Made by a program: the position numbers and the translations under genes
Shown: piece after piece, positions 17,767 to 25,459 of the stretch
Layout: each line of letters opens with the position of its first letter
Position numbering within the stretch: the stretch's first letter is position 1
Notes under the pieces: model-generated
Databases searched by the model: none
What the model saw: the letters and a program-made list of their open reading frames with translations, nothing else
Told to the model about the DNA's origin: nothing
Assembly: GCA_947178145.1 (NCBI GenBank)
Contig: CAMWXE010000025.1
Span: forward strand, 1 to 59,832
Length of the DNA: 59,832 nt
Source of the DNA: an uncultured Lachnospiraceae bacterium
Lineage (GTDB): Bacteria > Bacillota > Clostridia > Lachnospirales > Lachnospiraceae
Direction: 5' to 3'

Positions 17767-19170
17767 GTGGCATCTGAAAGACGTCAGGCACATAGAAAAC
17801 AATTGAATAAATCAGGTAGAACCATGAACCGAATAGAGCTTGCGATATTTGGTGCGATGACAGTTTACATTATAGCCGTTATCATCACATATATGAAGAT
17901 GGAACCAATTCAAGGCTATGAGATTCAAATGGGTTCCTTATTTGTATCAAAGACGTATACAGGAATTGCAATACGTCAGGAAGAACTTCTGCAGTCCGCA
18001 TATACAGGTTTTATTAATTATTTTGTCAGGGAAGGAGAGCGTGTGTCTTCGAGGGATACCGTGTATTCTGTCGATGAAAGCGGAAAGCTGGCTTCTTTGT
18101 TGAATGCAGGTGATATGGGGGATGCATCATATACGGATGATGAGCTGAAAGAGTTTCGCTCAGAAGTGATCCAGTATGACAGAGGATTTGACAGTAAGGA
18201 TTTCAATAGCGTATATGATTTTAAGTATAGTATTGAAGGTTCTGTCATGAAACTGGTGAATATCAGCATGAATGAGAGTCTGGAGACGCTGAATCAATCC
18301 AACTTAGGAGGAGTGGTCGCTCTGTGTACAGCAGGCAAAACAGGTTATGTTGTATATAGTACAGATGGCTATGAGACATTGACACCTGATCAGATTACGT
18401 CTGAGATGTATGACCAGTCAAAATACGAGAAAAGCAGAATCAATAATAATGATTTAATTGAAAAAAATGCTGTCGTTGGAAAGCTGGTGACAGATGAGAA
18501 TTGGTCTCTGATAATACCGGTTGAGGCGGACAGGGCAGCAGAGCTCGAGGAGGCGGAGTATGTTGAGGTGAAGTTTATCAAGACACAGGAAAGTTCCTGG
18601 GGGCAGGTGGTCATTCATCATCTCGCAGATGGCGATTATGCAGAGTTAATTTTCAACAATTCCTGTGTCTCTTTCTGCACAGATCGTTTTGTTGATATCG
18701 AGCTTGTCGGGAGCGATAAACAGGGACTAAAGATACCAGTTTCCGCCATTGCCGAGAAAGAATTTTTTATTATTCCAGCTGATTATATGACGAAGGGCGG
18801 ATCCAATGGAAATTATGGGGTCTTGAAAGAGAAGGCCGATGAAAATGGCAATCTGGTAAACGAATTTATAGAGACTACCGTTTATAGCTCTAACGAGGAG
18901 GAGTTTTATGTCGATAACACGGATTTGAAGGTTGGTGATTATATCTGCAAAATGGATTCTACAGAGAAAATGGCGATTAGCAAGTCAGGAACATTAAAAG
19001 GGGTCTACAACATGAATAAGGGATATGCAGATTTTAAGCAGATTACAATATTGGACCAAAACGATGAGTATGCGATTGTCAGCTCAAACACCCAGTATGG
19101 TCTCACTGTATATGACCGAATCGTGTTGGACGCGTCGAGTGTGAGTAATAATGATTTTATATATAATTAA
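17767..19170 (+). CDS. HlyD-like membrane-anchored protein
   Basis: A 467-residue protein with a basic cytoplasmic tail, one membrane segment at about residues 22-42 (LAIFGAMTVYIIAVIITYM), and a large outside part. The segment QEELLQSAYTGFINYFVREGERVSSRDTVYSV resembles the lipoyl-like start of HlyD periplasmic adaptors. No transporter gene is adjacent. The start is GTG 17767 with AAGGAGAATT ahead. The position just before yggS and sepF suggests a role at the envelope or division site, which is inference. Confidence 0.7.
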   Translation: MASERRQAHRKQLNKSGRTMNRIELAIFGAMTVYIIAVIITYMKMEPIQGYEIQMGSLFVSKTYTGIAIRQEELLQSAYTGFINYFVREGERVSSRDTVYSVDESGKLASLLNAGDMGDASYTDDELKEFRSEVIQYDRGFDSKDFNSVYDFKYSIEGSVMKLVNISMNESLETLNQSNLGGVVALCTAGKTGYVVYSTDGYETLTPDQITSEMYDQSKYEKSRINNNDLIEKNAVVGKLVTDENWSLIIPVEADRAAELEEAEYVEVKFIKTQESSWGQVVIHHLADGDYAELIFNNSCVSFCTDRFVDIELVGSDKQGLKIPVSAIAEKEFFIIPADYMTKGGSNGNYGVLKEKADENGNLVNEFIETTVYSSNEEEFYVDNTDLKVGDYICKMDSTEKMAISKSGTLKGVYNMNKGYADFKQITILDQNDEYAIVSSNTQYGLTVYDRIVLDASSVSNNDFIYN

Positions 19171-19182
19171 TTGGGGGTTTTT

Positions 19183-19899
19183 ATGGAAGGTGTATCAATA
19201 GAAGAAAATATAAAAGTGGTAAAAAATGTGATTGCTGCAGAGTGTCAGAAATCCGGAAGATCGCCGGAGGAGGTGACATTGATTGCCGTCAGCAAGACAA
19301 AACCTGTGGAACTGCTCAGGGAAGCATATGAATGTGGTTGTCGGGATTTCGGAGAAAATAAAGTTCAGGAACTTCTTGAGAAGTATGAAGCTTTGCCGAA
19401 AGATATCAGATGGCATATGATTGGACATCTTCAGAGAAACAAGGTTAAATATATTGTGGATAAGGTTTATCTGATACACAGCGTGGATTCTTTGCGGCTG
19501 GCAGAGGAAATCAGCAAGGAAGCGGTCAAGAAAAACGTATGCGTGAATATATTAGTGGAAGTCAATGTGGCAAATGAGGAGACAAAGTATGGAACAACAT
19601 GCGAGGAAGCAATACAACTTGTGCAGGATATTACAAAATTACCCAATATTCGCGTAAAAGGCTTAATGACAATAGCGCCTTTTGTAGAAAATGCTGAAAA
19701 GAATAGACCAATTTTTAGTAAATTAAAGAAAATATCGGTTGACATTATGGACAAAAACATTGATAATATAATTATGGAAATTTTATCTATGGGTATGACA
19801 GGTGACTACGCAGTAGCCGTGTCAGAGGGTGCTACTTGTGTCAGAGTAGGAACCGGTATCTTCGGAGTAAGGCAGTATGCCGTAGAGAAAGGGATGTAA
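19183..19899 (+). CDS. yggS: YggS family PLP homeostasis protein
   Basis: A 238-residue PLP-binding protein of the PLPBP/YggS family, which buffers pyridoxal phosphate and has no known enzyme activity. It has LIAVSKTKP with the PLP-bound Lys, DFGENKVQE, WHMIGHLQRNK and the phosphate-binding region LSMGMTGDYAVAV. It usually reads MSMSDD at that site; GMTGD is a variant. ATG 19183 is chosen because GGGGG lies 5 bases ahead. sepF follows after 2 bases, a common order in Gram-positive division clusters. Confidence 0.92.
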   Translation: MEGVSIEENIKVVKNVIAAECQKSGRSPEEVTLIAVSKTKPVELLREAYECGCRDFGENKVQELLEKYEALPKDIRWHMIGHLQRNKVKYIVDKVYLIHSVDSLRLAEEISKEAVKKNVCVNILVEVNVANEETKYGTTCEEAIQLVQDITKLPNIRVKGLMTIAPFVENAEKNRPIFSKLKKISVDIMDKNIDNIIMEILSMGMTGDYAVAVSEGATCVRVGTGIFGVRQYAVEKGM

Positions 19900-19901
19900 C
19901 T

Positions 19902-20423
19902 ATGGGAGTAATGGACAAGTTTTTAGACGCACTGCATTTGAACAGCGAGGAAGACGACTATGATGATGAGGACGATTTCTATGATGAAGGCGAGATCGTA
20001 GCAAATACAGTCAGAAAACCAATGAGAATCGTCCATGAGGAAGAAGATGACTATGATGAACCGATAGAGAAGCCGAGAAAACAGTCACAGAAAGTAACCC
20101 CTATTAGAGCTGTCAAGCGTGCACCTGGAAATGGCATGGAGGTATGTGTGATCAGACCTAATAGTATAGAAGATGCAAGAGAGATTACAGAGACACTTCT
20201 TGCGAATCGCACTGTTGTATTGAATTTAGAAGGACTTGACGTCTCAATCGCACAGAGAATCATTGATTTTGCATCAGGCTCTACCTATGCGATCAATGGA
20301 AATCTTCAGAAAATTTCTAATTACATATTTATTATCACGCCTGCTTCTGTCGATATATCGGGGGATTTTCAGGAGATTTTGTCAGGAACATTTGATGTTC
20401 CAATCTCGCGCGGTGTAATTTAA
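19902..20423 (+). CDS. sepF: Cell division protein SepF
   Basis: A 173-residue SepF. The N-terminal helix MGVMDKFLDALHL is the membrane anchor, followed by a very acidic linker (EEDDYDDEDDFYDEGE) and a C-terminal domain with VCVIRPNSIEDAREI, RTVVLNLEGL and RIIDFASGSTYAI. SepF polymerises into arcs and bundles FtsZ at the septum. ATG 19902 has AGAAAGGG ahead. Confidence 0.93.
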   Translation: MGVMDKFLDALHLNSEEDDYDDEDDFYDEGEIVANTVRKPMRIVHEEEDDYDEPIEKPRKQSQKVTPIRAVKRAPGNGMEVCVIRPNSIEDAREITETLLANRTVVLNLEGLDVSIAQRIIDFASGSTYAINGNLQKISNYIFIITPASVDISGDFQEILSGTFDVPISRGVI

Positions 20424-20489
20424 GATTTGGGAATAATGAAGGAGAGCTTCCCGAGTGCATTATTTAGGCAAAAAGCGAAGCTTTTTGGA

Positions 20490-20515
20490 ATCGAGTGCGC
20501 TGCACTCGATTTTTT
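20490..20515 (+). terminator. Strong Rho-independent terminator after sepF
   Basis: ATCGAGTGC (20490-20498) pairs perfectly with GCACTCGAT (20502-20510) across a three-base loop, followed by T to 20515. It ends only 25 bases before aroB, so aroB either has readthrough or a promoter overlapping the hairpin. Confidence 0.85.
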
Positions 20516-20540
20516 ACATTACATTAAGTTGGAGGATGAC

Positions 20541-21650
20541 ATGTCACAGAGATTAACAATTAATCTGAACAATAAACCTATCTATGATATTGTATATGAA
20601 CAGGATTTTCAGAATTTGGCGGAGGAGCTGGAGAGATTTGAGATTCGTGAGAAGAAGCTATGTATTATCACGGATTCGAGAGTAAAAGGATTTTATGCGG
20701 ATGAGGTATGCAAGATTCTGCAAGACTGCTGCAAGGAAGTTTTTGTCTATGCTTTTCCCGATGGAGAGCAAAACAAAAATCTGGAGACTGTAAAGAATAT
20801 TTATGAATATTTGATACAAAATAAGTTTGGACGCAAAGATATGCTTTTGGCGCTTGGCGGCGGCGTGGTAGGTGATACAACAGGATTCGTAGCAGCCACT
20901 TATTTAAGAGGTGTTGATTTCGTGCAGATACCAACAACACTGTTAGCACAGGTAGACAGCAGTATTGGAGGCAAAACTGGCGTGGATTTTGACCAGTACA
21001 AGAACATGGTAGGCGCTTTTTATATGCCTAAGCTCGTATATATGAATGTATCGACACTCAAGACGCTTGATGACAGGCAATACTACTCTGGAATGGGTGA
21101 AGTTTTAAAACACGGTCTGATTAAGAGTGCTTCGTTTTATGAGTGGATCATAGAGAATATGTACGAGATTCATGACAGAAATCTTGATACACTGGAGGAC
21201 ATGGTATATAAAAGCTGTACCTGCAAGAAGATTGTGGTGGAGAAAGATCCGACTGAAAAAGGGGAACGTGCAATCCTGAATTTTGGCCATACGATTGGCC
21301 ATGCAATTGAAAAGGCGAAAAATTTTGAGCTGATGCATGGTGAATGTGTCGCGCTTGGCTGTGTTGCGGCTTCGTATATTTCCTGGAAAAGAGAACTTCT
21401 TTCCAAGGATGAGTATTACGAGATTCGAGATATGTTTGTGCCCTTTAATTTGCCGATTTCAATAGAAGATATCAATCCAGAAGAGATTTATGAGTTGACA
21501 ACCTCTGACAAAAAGGTAGAGGGAGATAAGATTAAATTTATTCTCTTGAAAAAAGTAGGAAAAGCGATGATCGATACCACTGTTACAAAGGAAGAGATAA
21601 TCGCTGGAATTAATGAAATCTATTTTACGGACGAGGATTGGGACGAATAG
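20541..21650 (+). CDS. aroB: 3-dehydroquinate synthase
   Basis: A 369-residue AroB, the second step of the shikimate pathway, making 3-dehydroquinate from DAHP with NAD and a metal ion. It has the NAD-binding GGGVVGDTTGFVAATYLRG, QVDSSIGGKTGVD, and the metal ligands in KHGLIKS and NFGHTIGHAIE. An in-frame extension to 20427 exists but covers the terminator hairpin, so ATG 20541 with GGAGG at 20531-20535 is preferred. Confidence 0.96.
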   Translation: MSQRLTINLNNKPIYDIVYEQDFQNLAEELERFEIREKKLCIITDSRVKGFYADEVCKILQDCCKEVFVYAFPDGEQNKNLETVKNIYEYLIQNKFGRKDMLLALGGGVVGDTTGFVAATYLRGVDFVQIPTTLLAQVDSSIGGKTGVDFDQYKNMVGAFYMPKLVYMNVSTLKTLDDRQYYSGMGEVLKHGLIKSASFYEWIIENMYEIHDRNLDTLEDMVYKSCTCKKIVVEKDPTEKGERAILNFGHTIGHAIEKAKNFELMHGECVALGCVAASYISWKRELLSKDEYYEIRDMFVPFNLPISIEDINPEEIYELTTSDKKVEGDKIKFILLKKVGKAMIDTTVTKEEIIAGINEIYFTDEDWDE

Positions 21651-21653
21651 GAA

Positions 21654-22181
21654 ATGAATAAGAAGAAAAAAATACGACTGGCAGGCGATGTATTGCTCGT
21701 ACTTCTGCTGATAGCAGTCGATCAGACAACAAAATATTTTGCAGTTACAAAACTCATGAATCAAAAACCGTGGGTGGTTTGGGAGGGTGTGTTTGAACTG
21801 CACTATCTTGAAAATCGCGGTGCTGCGTTCGGTATGCTTCAAGGGCAAAAGATATTTTTTGTGCTGATCGCTGTCATTATTCTTGCTGTCATAGTGTATG
21901 TCCTGATCAAGATACCGTATCAAAAGATGTATACCAAACTGCATATCACACTAGTCTTTATTGCGAGTGGAGCGATTGGAAATCTGATTGACAGGATACA
22001 GTATGATTATGTTGTTGATTTTCTGTATTTCAGTCTGATCAATTTCCCAATCTTTAATGTGGCAGATATCTATGTGACGCTTTCCTCCATTTATCTGGTG
22101 ATTTTGCTTTTGTTTGTGTACAAGGAATCTGATTTGGAATTCTTGACATTTCGAACAGAAAAATTCCGCAATATAAAATGA
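21654..22181 (+). CDS. lspA: Lipoprotein signal peptidase II
   Basis: A 175-residue aspartic membrane protease that removes signal peptides from prolipoproteins after diacylglyceryl transfer. It has four membrane segments, LENRGAAFGML, GAIGNLIDRI with one catalytic Asp and FNVADIYV with the other. It starts 3 bases after aroB and is followed by rluD, a very common lspA-rluD pair. The carboxypeptidase at 16140 is a probable substrate. Confidence 0.96.
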   Translation: MNKKKKIRLAGDVLLVLLLIAVDQTTKYFAVTKLMNQKPWVVWEGVFELHYLENRGAAFGMLQGQKIFFVLIAVIILAVIVYVLIKIPYQKMYTKLHITLVFIASGAIGNLIDRIQYDYVVDFLYFSLINFPIFNVADIYVTLSSIYLVILLLFVYKESDLEFLTFRTEKFRNIK

Positions 22182-22194
22182 GTGGTAGCGTTAT

Positions 22195-23112
22195 ATGAAT
22201 GAAGTCGTTTTTGAAATATTACCCGAGATGGAAGAGGAACGAATCGACAAGTGCATTTGTAATTATATGGAAAATTTGTCTCGAAGTTATGTACAGAAGG
22301 TGATAAAAGACGGAAATGTATTTGTAAATGATTCCCTGGTCAAGGCAAATTACAAGGTAAAGGTTGATGATCGGGTAAAGTTTATCATACCAGATTCTGT
22401 AGAGCCAGATATTCCGGCACAGGATATTCCACTGGATATATTGTATGAAGATGCGGATTTTCTGATTGTCAATAAACCAAAAAATATGGTGGTGCATCCA
22501 GCACCTGGACACTATGAAGGAACGCTTGTCAACGCCGTTATGTATCACTGCAAAGGAGCACTTTCCGGCATTAATGGGGTGATGCGCCCGGGAATTGTTC
22601 ATAGAATTGATAAAGATACAACTGGATCCATTATTGTCTGCAAAAATGATGAAGCGCACAATGCGATTGCAGAACTGCTCAAGACACATGATATTACCAG
22701 AAAATACAGGGCTATCGTATACGGAACCATGAAGGAAGAGCAGGGGACGGTGAATGCACCAATCGGACGTCATCCCAATGACCGCAAAAGAATGGCAATC
22801 AATGAGAAAAATGGTAAGCGTGCTGTGACGCACTACAGAGTGTTGGAACAGTTCGATCAGTATACATATATTGAGTGTCAGCTGGAGACCGGCAGAACGC
22901 ACCAAATCAGGGTTCATATGGCGAGTATTGGCCACCCGCTGCTTGGGGATACTGTATATACAAGCCGAAAAGCACCTTTTCATTTAGAGGGACAGGTTCT
23001 TCATGCGATGACAATAGGCTTTGTCCATCCTGGAAGCGGGAATTATGTCGAGTTTGAAGCGCCTTTGCCGGATTATTTCGAAAAGCTTCTGAACGTAATC
23101 CGGGGAACATAA
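22195..23112 (+). CDS. rluD: Pseudouridine synthase RluA/RluD family
   Basis: A 305-residue pseudouridine synthase with an N-terminal S4 RNA-binding domain (ERIDKCICNYM to NYKVKVDD) and a catalytic domain with HRIDKDTTG, which contains the nucleophilic Asp near residue 139. ETGRTHQIRVHM and GHPLLGDTVY are further family motifs. By homology it modifies 23S rRNA; the exact sites cannot be read here. Confidence 0.93.
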   Translation: MNEVVFEILPEMEEERIDKCICNYMENLSRSYVQKVIKDGNVFVNDSLVKANYKVKVDDRVKFIIPDSVEPDIPAQDIPLDILYEDADFLIVNKPKNMVVHPAPGHYEGTLVNAVMYHCKGALSGINGVMRPGIVHRIDKDTTGSIIVCKNDEAHNAIAELLKTHDITRKYRAIVYGTMKEEQGTVNAPIGRHPNDRKRMAINEKNGKRAVTHYRVLEQFDQYTYIECQLETGRTHQIRVHMASIGHPLLGDTVYTSRKAPFHLEGQVLHAMTIGFVHPGSGNYVEFEAPLPDYFEKLLNVIRGT

Positions 23113-23117
23113 AGTGA

Positions 23118-23146
23118 TTGAATTTTTGATGTATACAGGATATAAT
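23118..23146 (+). promoter_or_regulatory. Sigma-A promoter
   Basis: TTGAAT (23118-23123), 17 bases, TATAAT (23141-23146), upstream of the cytidylate-kinase-like gene. Confidence 0.65.
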
Positions 23147-23181
23147 AATAGTAACAGGACAGTCAGAATGGAGGGATTATT

Positions 23182-23808
23182 ATGAATACGATCATTACAA
23201 TCGGTCGTCAGTTTGGTTCCGGAGGACATGAGATTGGCGAGAAGCTTGCTAAGCATTATGGGATTCAGTGCTTTGATAAAGAGCTGCTTTCGAGGGCGGC
23301 AAAGGAGAGCGGGTTCTGTGAGGAAATGCTCAAAAATCATGATGAGCGGCCAACCAATTCTTTTCTTTACAATCTTGTTATGGATACATATACATTTGGT
23401 TACAATTCTTCCTCGTTTGTGGATATGCCAATCAGTCATAAAGTTTTCATGGCGCAGTTTGACACGATCAAGAAGATAGCAGAGGAGGAGCCTTGTGTCA
23501 TTGTAGGGCGCTGTGCAGATTATGCATTGCAGGAATACAAAAACTGTCTGCATCTTTTTATCCATGCAAATGAGGACGCAAAGATTGAACGTATCATGAA
23601 AAAGTATGAGATTACTGCGGATAAAGCACGTGAGATGATGATTAAGAAGGACAGACAGCGTCAGAGCTATTATAATTATTATTCTACCAAGAAATGGGGA
23701 CGCTCCGACAGCTATGACCTTTCGATTAACAGCAGTATCTTAGGCGTGGATGGAACAGTGAAATTGATTATTCAATATATTGAAGATTTTGAGTCTAAGA
23801 ACCAGTAG
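23182..23808 (+). CDS. Cytidylate kinase-like family protein
   Basis: A 208-residue P-loop kinase-like protein. The N-terminus ITIGRQFGSGGHEIGEKLA resembles the cytidylate kinase P-loop, with FGSGGHEIG in place of the usual GPAGSGKST, so the invariant P-loop Lys is replaced. Later parts are VIVGRCADYAL, the lid-like KYEITADKAREMMIKKDRQRQSYYNYYS and YDLSINSS. The substrate is unknown. It is one gene, with its own promoter and terminator. Confidence 0.85.
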   Translation: MNTIITIGRQFGSGGHEIGEKLAKHYGIQCFDKELLSRAAKESGFCEEMLKNHDERPTNSFLYNLVMDTYTFGYNSSSFVDMPISHKVFMAQFDTIKKIAEEEPCVIVGRCADYALQEYKNCLHLFIHANEDAKIERIMKKYEITADKAREMMIKKDRQRQSYYNYYSTKKWGRSDSYDLSINSSILGVDGTVKLIIQYIEDFESKNQ

Positions 23809-23840
23809 AATATTTTAATAGCATAATGAAGCATCTGTTG

Positions 23841-23881
23841 AGAGCATTTTGGTTGGAGAAGTAATTCAAAATGCTCTTTTT
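23841..23881 (+). terminator. Rho-independent terminator
   Basis: AGAGCATTTTG (23841-23851) pairs perfectly with CAAAATGCTCT (23867-23877) and is followed by T. Confidence 0.85.
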
Positions 23882-23955
23882 ATGTAAGATACAATACAAA
23901 CATAAGTTTGTAAAAACTATAGGAATGAAATATTAAAATGAGAGGAGCCATAACA

Positions 23956-24921
23956 ATGGGAAGGATGCGTATCAATGACGAACAATATCAGCATATGGCG
24001 TATGCATGGGGACTAAATTATGATATGGAGAACAAGGTGATCTATGGGGAACGAAGTGGATATCCTTTGTTGATCTATGCATCAAATGCATTGGCACCGC
24101 TGATGTTTACAATTACCACCTCAGCGGTGAGTACATTTTACCCGCCAATAGGGAATGTAGAAGAAAATCTCCTGAAAAGCAGAGCGCCTATGCTCACATC
24201 GGCAGTACAGCGGAATAGCAGAATTATTTTGTCGAGCAAAAACACTTTTGATATCAATGAGGCACAGAAGAATGTTGCGTGTATATTAAGTGCTTTGATT
24301 TCTTTTATGCAGGAAAGGGGATTTATGCCATGCTGCGAGAGCTGCGGGTACTCAGTGCATACAGAGATTTTGCAGACAGGACATGAATACAGGCACTTGT
24401 GCCCTCCGTGTGGAGAGCGTATTGCTGCATCAATTTGGCAGAATATGCCGTCAGGCAAAGCTTCATCGAATAATGTAATAAAGGGAATCCTTGGCACAGT
24501 ACTCGGAGCCATCTTAGGATTTATTTTCATGACATTATTTCCTTCATATACATATACAATCCTCGTGTCTGGACTTATGGCGGGAACTTTTCCGGCCAGC
24601 ATCGGCGTATGCATGGGCGGAAGACCGTGCAAGGCCACAAAAATTACGATTGTCGTGATTGTGGTTTTGACTGTGTTTGTGGGATATAATGCCAACTATG
24701 TGCTGGCATTTATGACCGAGAGAAACATGAGTGTGGGTGTTGCAGCCAAAACGTATATTTCCTTGATGCTGGCAGGTATGGCAAACATGAAACTGTGGAC
24801 CTGGCGTCTTACTGCTGCATATATCGCAGCAGCAGTCGGCGGTTTTTCATCATATCTGTCTGCATCGAGTAAATTCAATAAAACCTATAAAGTTGCACAT
24901 ATAGGCAGATATCGGAGATAG
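23956..24921 (+). CDS. Zinc-ribbon membrane protein of unknown function
   Basis: A 321-residue protein I do not recognise. The N-terminal half is soluble and carries a split zinc ribbon, CCESCGYS near residue 126 and CPPCGE near 150. The C-terminal half has about four hydrophobic segments, with a glycine-rich first one (GILGTVLGAILGFIFMTLF), and ends in a basic tail. ATG 23956 is chosen over ATG 23938 because AGAGGAG lies 8 bases ahead. It lies directly before the tRNA-like array on the same strand, but the array has its own promoter. Confidence 0.7.
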   Translation: MGRMRINDEQYQHMAYAWGLNYDMENKVIYGERSGYPLLIYASNALAPLMFTITTSAVSTFYPPIGNVEENLLKSRAPMLTSAVQRNSRIILSSKNTFDINEAQKNVACILSALISFMQERGFMPCCESCGYSVHTEILQTGHEYRHLCPPCGERIAASIWQNMPSGKASSNNVIKGILGTVLGAILGFIFMTLFPSYTYTILVSGLMAGTFPASIGVCMGGRPCKATKITIVVIVVLTVFVGYNANYVLAFMTERNMSVGVAAKTYISLMLAGMANMKLWTWRLTAAYIAAAVGGFSSYLSASSKFNKTYKVAHIGRYRR

Positions 24922-24979
24922 TTGCTTTTTTGAATTTATTGGATGCCTGAACAGCAATCGAATTTATACCACAGGTTTA

Positions 24980-25008
24980 TTGTTTTATCTTTGACTGCGT
25001 GGTATAGT
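24980..25008 (+). promoter_or_regulatory. Promoter of the tRNA-like/DUF2828 operon, overlapped by an inverted repeat
   Basis: TTGTTT (24980-24985), 17 bases, TATAGT (25003-25008). The inverted repeat TATACCAC (24965-24972) and GTGGTATA (24999-25006) has 8-bp arms, one upstream of the -35 and the other covering most of the -10. This is a natural layout for a repressor site, though only the palindrome is seen. Confidence 0.65.
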
Positions 25009-25016
25009 TAATACAT

Positions 25017-25040
25017 GGAGTGGTTCAAAGATGCCACTCC
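25017..25040 (+). promoter_or_regulatory. Leader hairpin ahead of the tRNA-like array
   Basis: GGAGTGG (25017-25023) pairs perfectly with CCACTCC (25034-25040) around a 10-base loop. It would lie at the very 5' end of the transcript, 3 bases before the first tRNA-like RNA. No T run follows, so it is not a terminator. It could protect the 5' end or serve as a protein site. Confidence 0.6.
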
Positions 25041-25043
25041 GAT

Positions 25044-25160
25044 AGGGCTATAGCTCAGTTGGTAGAGCAGGTAAAAAGGAGCTTTGTCAAAAGCTCATGC
25101 AGCAATTTTCTAAGTGGACTTCTAATCCCCTTGTCGCCGGTTCGAGTCCGGCTAGCCCTG
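25044..25160 (+). tRNA. tRNA-Arg(UCU)-like RNA with a 44-base insertion in the anticodon arm
   Basis: Acceptor strands AGGGCTA (25044-25050) and TAGCCCT (25153-25159) pair fully. The D arm is GCTC/GAGC with loop AGTTGGTA, and the T arm is GCCGG/CCGGC with TTCGAGT. The anticodon loop CTTCTAA (25119-25125) gives UCU. The 5' half of the anticodon stem is broken after two bases (25070-25071) by 25072-25115. Removing these 44 bases restores GGGGA/TCCCC and a normal 73-base tRNA. The insertion holds GAGCTTT/AAAGCTC with a GTCA loop, then ATGCAGCAA. No CCA is encoded. Whether it is spliced, or works as a tRNA at all, is unknown. Confidence 0.75.
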
Positions 25161-25182
25161 TTGGATATAAAAATTAGAGTAT

Positions 25183-25293
25183 GGGGCCATAGCTCAGCGG
25201 TAGAGCATGGAATCTTGACAAAGATTCTTGCAGCAACGTTCTTAAAAGGACTGTCAATCCTCAAATTCTTCGGTTCGAATCCGAATGGCCCCT
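25183..25293 (+). tRNA. tRNA-Asp(GUC)-like RNA with a 37-base insertion in the anticodon arm
   Basis: Acceptor GGGGCCA/TGGCCCC, D arm GCTC/GAGC and T arm TTCGG/CCGAA pair fully. The anticodon loop CTGTCAA (25251-25257) gives GUC. Taking out 25211-25247 leaves GG joined to GGA, which pairs with TCCTC with one wobble, at the same 28/29 position as in the first RNA. The insertion hairpin is GAATCTT/AAGATTC with a GACA loop, so three base pairs differ from its neighbours while pairing is kept. TTGCAGCAACGTT follows. One extra base before and one after the stem make it slightly irregular. Confidence 0.7.
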
Positions 25294-25315
25294 TTTTAGA
25301 TAATATGATATATAT

Positions 25316-25434
25316 GGGGCCGTAGCTCAACTGGATAGAGCGGTGTAAAAAAGGAGCTTTGCCAAAAGCTCATGCAGCAACGTTACATATGGAGGATACC
25401 CCACAGGTCGCAGGTTCAAATCCTGCCGGCTCCG
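25316..25434 (+). ncRNA. tRNA-like RNA 3 with insertion and atypical anticodon loop
   Basis: Acceptor GGGGCCG/CGGCTCC (one wobble), D arm GCTC/GAGC with an Arg-like nine-base loop, variable AGGTC and T arm GCAGG/CCTGC are all sound. Removing about 25346-25390 gives a paired stem GTGGG/CCCAC, but the loop would be AGGATAC. It could be read as anticodon GAU, yet the invariant U33 is missing. The insertion has GAGCTTT/AAAGCTC with a GCCA loop and ATGCAGCAACGTT. TGTAA (25344-25348) and TTACA (25383-25387) could form an outer helix. A decoding tRNA is doubtful. Confidence 0.65.
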
Positions 25435-25459
25435 TTTCATGTATTTTGTATTGTATATT

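Noticed and set aside
20427..20540. N-terminal extension of AroB
   Set aside because: The extension would be encoded by the terminator hairpin, and a good ribosome binding site supports ATG 20541.
25055..25330. Protein-coding ORFs on either strand across the tRNA-like array
   Set aside because: They cross several tRNA arms, lack ribosome binding sites and resemble no protein.
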